Assembly: GCA_023416745.1 (NCBI GenBank) | Contig: JAEZHF010000012.1 | Span: 1 to 64,000, forward strand | Direction of reading: 5' to 3' | Length of the DNA: 64,000 bases | From: Bacillota bacterium | Lineage (GTDB): Bacteria; Bacillota; Clostridia; Christensenellales; SZUA-584 | Shown here: positions 61,263 to 64,000 of the stretch, in pieces | Layout of the letters: every line of letters begins with the position of its first letter | Numbering within the stretch: the stretch's first letter is position 1 | Notes under the pieces: generated by a model | What the model saw: only the letters and a program-made list of their open reading frames with translations | What the model was told of the DNA's origin: nothing | Databases searched by the model: none | Made by a program: the position numbers and the translations under genes

Positions 61263-62342
61263 TCAGTAAGTCCCATATTCGGCAACGGCTTCATACATGG
61301 CAAAGATATTTTCAACGGGCGTATCCGGCTGTATATTATGTGCCGGTGCCAGTATGTATCCGCCGCCCGCTCCCGCCTGGCTAATTCTGAGCTTGACTTC
61401 ATTTTTTACATCCTCTATGCTGCCATTCGGCAGAACACCCTGCACATCCACGCCGCCGAAGAAAGCAATGTCTTTCCCGTACTCCTTCTTCAGCGCCCCC
61501 AGGTCCATCCCTGTAGCCAGCGGCTGAATGGGATTCAATACGTCAATGCCCGCATCGATCAGGTCCGGAATGACGGCAGTGATCGCTCCGCACGAATGGT
61601 ACGCGACAGTCACATTTCTGTTCCTCGTCTTGATGGCTTCGATGATCTTCCTCAGCCTCGGCTTGAAATATCTCCGGTATATATCCGGGCTCATCATCAT
61701 ATTGCTCTGAGTCCCCACATCGTCCCCCAGCCAGATCATGTCGCAACCGATATCAACGAGTTTCTCAGCGATGCATATATGAAAATTCATGCATTTATCT
61801 AGCAGCGCCTCAATGTAGGCCTCGCCCATGAAAAGCCCGCAGAGGAAGTCTTCCAACCCCATCAGGTTCCAAGCCAGCTCAAACACGGTTGCTTCCAAAT
61901 CTCCGACAATGGCAAAATCCTGGCCATATTTTTTGATATTCTCCATCGCGAGCGTGAACCTCTGCGGAGCAAGCGGATCCGGGAAGCGGTAATTCTCGAT
62001 ATCCTTTACATCCGCCGCGCTGGCCAGCGGCCGAGTGACCGCTTCGGAATATAATCCCACCGTCTTGTACTCGATTCCGAATTCATCCGCCACCAAGCCG
62101 CCGCTCAGCGTTCTCGTCGGCGTTTCCCGCAGCGCGCCCACGCCCACCGCATCATTGCCCAGCCGGTTCAATATCTCCACATGAGATATTCTGGTCGACA
62201 AAAACGAGTCCTCAGGCTCATACGGCAGTTCAAACAGTCTGCCCAGCTTTTCTGCAATCTGCGGCGTCAGATTCGCAAATACGGGCACTCTGTCCGGTTG
62301 ACCATTCTTCATCGCGACAGTGAATCTTTCTTTTCTCGTCAT
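61263..62342 (-). CDS. Uroporphyrinogen decarboxylase (URO-D) family protein, rhamnose operon copy 2
   Basis: A 359-residue TIM-barrel protein. The ATG at 62342 follows GGGAG. Like copy 1 it has the zinc-type motif AYHSCGA (His249, Cys251) and a His in LAPAHNIQPDTP (His335) at the place of the third ligand of MtaA. It begins the rhamnose operon under the LacI operator, before the ATPase gene. Function is not established; it is not a haem-pathway enzyme by context. Confidence 0.85.
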   Translation of the reverse strand: MTRKERFTVAMKNGQPDRVPVFANLTPQIAEKLGRLFELPYEPEDSFLSTRISHVEILNRLGNDAVGVGALRETPTRTLSGGLVADEFGIEYKTVGLYSEAVTRPLASAADVKDIENYRFPDPLAPQRFTLAMENIKKYGQDFAIVGDLEATVFELAWNLMGLEDFLCGLFMGEAYIEALLDKCMNFHICIAEKLVDIGCDMIWLGDDVGTQSNMMMSPDIYRRYFKPRLRKIIEAIKTRNRNVTVAYHSCGAITAVIPDLIDAGIDVLNPIQPLATGMDLGALKKEYGKDIAFFGGVDVQGVLPNGSIEDVKNEVKLRISQAGAGGGYILAPAHNIQPDTPVENIFAMYEAVAEYGTY

Positions 62343-62356
62343 GGCACATCTCCCAA

Positions 62357-62370
62357 TGTTATCGCTATCA
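62357..62370. promoter_or_regulatory. LacI-type operator before the rhamnose operon
   Basis: TGTTATCGCTATCA fits the LacI consensus TGnnAnCGnTnnCA and lies 15-28 bases before the URO-D start at 62342. An identical site is at 63521, in front of the LacI gene. Confidence 0.78.
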
Positions 62371-62416
62371 TTTTTTTGATACAATTTATTTTCGTTCCGT
62401 TAACGCGTTGTCAGGG

Positions 62417-63499
62417 TTAAGCTAATTTTAAGGTTGATTGTCTCTCTACCAGTTCAGAATTTATATACATTGTGCTATTTTTCTCATCATTCTCAATGAG
62501 TTTGATGAGCTTTTCTGCCGCCTTATACCCGATTTCATACCGGGGCTGCTTCACTGTCGTCAGCTGTGGATAAAGGCTTTCTCCGATATCCAGCCCGTCC
62601 TGCCCAATGACAGAGAGATCCTCAGGCACTCTTAAGCCGCATTCGATGGCTCCGTTTATCACACCGATAGCCATCTGGTCATTCTGAGCGTAGATCGCCG
62701 TCGGCCGGTCTTCGGTGCCCAGAAACCGCATCATGCCGTCCCGTCCGCCGATCATCTTAATGATCGCTTCCTTGCCGCTCATGATGCCTCTGTTGGCGCC
62801 GCCTTCCGCTTCCATCATATACTTTTGGTTTACTTCCAGGCCGTAATCCTTCATGGCCTTCAGATAACCTTCCAGACGCTGATTCCATATGGAAAACTGG
62901 AAGGTATGGTCATACGCCAGATCCTTTTTCTTCTCGTCAAACGCCAGACCGCCATGCACTATCCCGATGTTTCTGTGTCCCATATCGATCAGGTGTTTTG
63001 TCGCAATATAGGCGCCTTCTTTCTGATCAAGAAGCATATTCGTCACGTTAACAAGAGGCTTTTCGTTGTCGATATAAATGCATCTGATGCCCGCATTATC
63101 CAGGTCCATGGCCTGACGCACCGTGATGTTCAGATGGTGAAATATGATGCCATCGACCATCTTATCTTTGAGTATCTCAATATACTCCTCTTCCTTGTGT
63201 TTGGCATTGGCGTTGCATAATATAACGTTGTAGCCTTTGACATAGCAGGCATCTTCCACGCCCTGCACCACCGTCGGATGGTAAGGGTTGGATATGCTCG
63301 CGATAACATGGGCAATGGTGCGGGAGCGTTTTGTAACCAAACCTTTAGCCATCAGATTTGGCCTGTAACTCAACTCTTTGATGATATCAAGAACCCGGGT
63401 TCTCGTTTCCTCCCGGACCTGCTCAGGGCAGTTGATGACCCTGGACACAGTCATCCTTGAAACGCCAGCTCTGTATGCAACTTCATCCATTGTCACCAT
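62417..63499 (-). CDS. LacI family regulator of the rhamnose locus
   Basis: A 360-residue regulator. The ATG at 63499 is chosen because it begins the typical HTH (MVTMDEVAYRAGVSRMTVSRVINCPEQV); an upstream in-frame ATG at 63535 would translate through the operator at 63521-63534. The effector domain (about 60-355) is PBP-like (IASISNPYHPTVVQGVED). It precedes the URO-D gene in the same direction and is presumably autoregulated, with rhamnose or a derivative as signal. Confidence 0.92.
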   Translation of the reverse strand: MVTMDEVAYRAGVSRMTVSRVINCPEQVREETRTRVLDIIKELSYRPNLMAKGLVTKRSRTIAHVIASISNPYHPTVVQGVEDACYVKGYNVILCNANAKHKEEEYIEILKDKMVDGIIFHHLNITVRQAMDLDNAGIRCIYIDNEKPLVNVTNMLLDQKEGAYIATKHLIDMGHRNIGIVHGGLAFDEKKKDLAYDHTFQFSIWNQRLEGYLKAMKDYGLEVNQKYMMEAEGGANRGIMSGKEAIIKMIGGRDGMMRFLGTEDRPTAIYAQNDQMAIGVINGAIECGLRVPEDLSVIGQDGLDIGESLYPQLTTVKQPRYEIGYKAAEKLIKLIENDEKNSTMYINSELVERQSTLKLA

Positions 63500-63520
63500 A
63501 TCAGGTTCGCCTCTACTCTT

Positions 63521-63534
63521 TGTTATCGCTATCA
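63521..63534. promoter_or_regulatory. LacI-type operator before its own regulator gene
   Basis: TGTTATCGCTATCA, same as at 62357, 22 bases before the LacI start at 63499. The remaining gap to 63695 is AT-rich and holds no gene. Confidence 0.78.
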
Positions 63535-63695
63535 TTTCTCAGCATTCTTTGACAGGTCTTATATCGATTTATTAGCTTTTTTATAAAATAATAGCTCAAT
63601 TTGGGGAAATTTATGATATCGCTCACATTTTGATATGTATTATTTCGACACGTATTTAAAAATCCCTGCCTGCTGATTCAAAATCTATTAATTTT

Positions 63696-64000
63696 TTATT
63701 CAATAGCCCCACGCAACTGTGCCGCGGCCTCCTGGATGCTCAGGTCCTTCATAAACATGCCTGATGTACCAGCAACAAAAATGTCCGCGCCTGCCCCCCG
63801 CATGATCCTCGCATTTTCAAAACTGACATTACCGTCCACCTGTATTTTGATATTGGGACGGCCTTTTTTGCTCAGATAATCTTTGACTCTGCTGATTTTG
63901 CTGATGGCCTGTTTGATGAGCTTCTGTCCCGCAAAACCCGGGTTCACCGTCATAATCAGCACGAAATCCATATCGTCCAGCACTTCCTCCAGCAAATAGA
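63696..64000 (-). CDS. rpe: Ribulose-phosphate 3-epimerase-like protein, C-terminal part
   Basis: About the last 101 residues of a TIM-barrel pentose-5-phosphate 3-epimerase; the gene continues beyond the right edge. The visible part has MTVNPGFAGQKLI (the phosphate-binding loop), KIQVDGNVSFENA with the catalytic Asp, and AGADIFVAGTSGMF. Could be RPE itself or a sugar-operon relative such as allulose-6-phosphate epimerase. It stands upstream of the rhamnose LacI gene in the same direction. Confidence 0.85.
   Translation of the reverse strand, partial: YLLEEVLDDMDFVLIMTVNPGFAGQKLIKQAISKISRVKDYLSKKGRPNIKIQVDGNVSFENARIMRGAGADIFVAGTSGMFMKDLSIQEAAAQLRGAIE

Noticed and set aside
1..64000. CRISPR arrays, phage genes, insertion sequences, rRNA
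   Set aside because: No regularly spaced repeats, transposase, integrase or rRNA sequence was seen in the window.

Overview
The window reads as a chromosomal segment of an anaerobic Gram-positive bacterium of the Clostridia type with mid-range G+C. The evidence is strong AGGAGG-type ribosome binding sites, several TTG/GTG starts, many lipobox lipoproteins and no outer-membrane genes. Firmicute-type families are present (YugP peptidase, DUF951, Gx transporter with NusG domain II, YesL/DUF624, FakA-like DAK domain), as is an oxygen/NO-detoxifying flavodiiron protein with rubredoxin. Species cannot be named from the sequence alone. I see no phage, transposase, CRISPR array or rRNA; the only RNA gene found is a tRNA-Ser(TGA).

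Layout. 0-5 kb: surface functions (GH3 beta-glycosidase lipoprotein, VWA lipoprotein, LysM-CAP protein). 5-10 kb: a GntR/UTRA regulator with its own operator, then a leftward operon DUF1015 - aspartate kinase - AEC transporter. 10-16 kb: PrsA foldase, MscS channel, DUF951-lepB, VOC protein, rubredoxin-FprA operon, small redox or zinc proteins and a PHP phosphoesterase. 16-21 kb: a TetR-controlled heterodimeric ABC exporter with a palindromic operator. 21-27 kb: NusG-II/Gx transporter/YugP, transketolase, sodium:solute symporter. 27-32 kb: patatin, two tandem serpin lipoproteins, ACT/LOG/UPF0316 operon. 32-36 kb: a two-gene unit of a PEP/pyruvate-binding phosphotransferase and an uncharacterised RDHSFGKR-motif protein. 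36-40 kb: HD protein, deformylase with a DAK-like partner, an orphan corrinoid protein with a PocR-AraC regulator, tRNA-Ser and a truncated chemoreceptor.

40-50.5 kb is an arabinofuranoside locus: ABC importer (binding protein, two permeases, YesL, MsmX/UgpC ATPase), GH127 beta-L-arabinofuranosidase and, divergently, a LacI regulator with GH51 alpha-L-arabinofuranosidase. The two promoters facing each other carry TAAACGTTTA operators placed so that the LacI protein would block both. 51.3-63.5 kb is a rhamnose locus transcribed leftward: LacI regulator, URO-D-family protein, RbsA-type ATPase, two permeases, binding protein, rhamnose mutarotase, second URO-D-family protein, rhamnulokinase, rhamnose isomerase and class II aldolase. 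A LacI-type operator (TGTTATCGCTATCA) occurs once before the regulator and once before the structural genes. Together the two loci suggest use of plant pectin (rhamnogalacturonan I with arabinan side chains) or similar glycans. The window ends inside a ribulose-phosphate 3-epimerase-like gene.

The most unusual items are the phosphotransferase plus RDHSFGKR protein pair, the two URO-D-family proteins embedded in a rhamnose operon, the tandem serpins with divergent reactive loops, and the orphan corrinoid/PocR unit.
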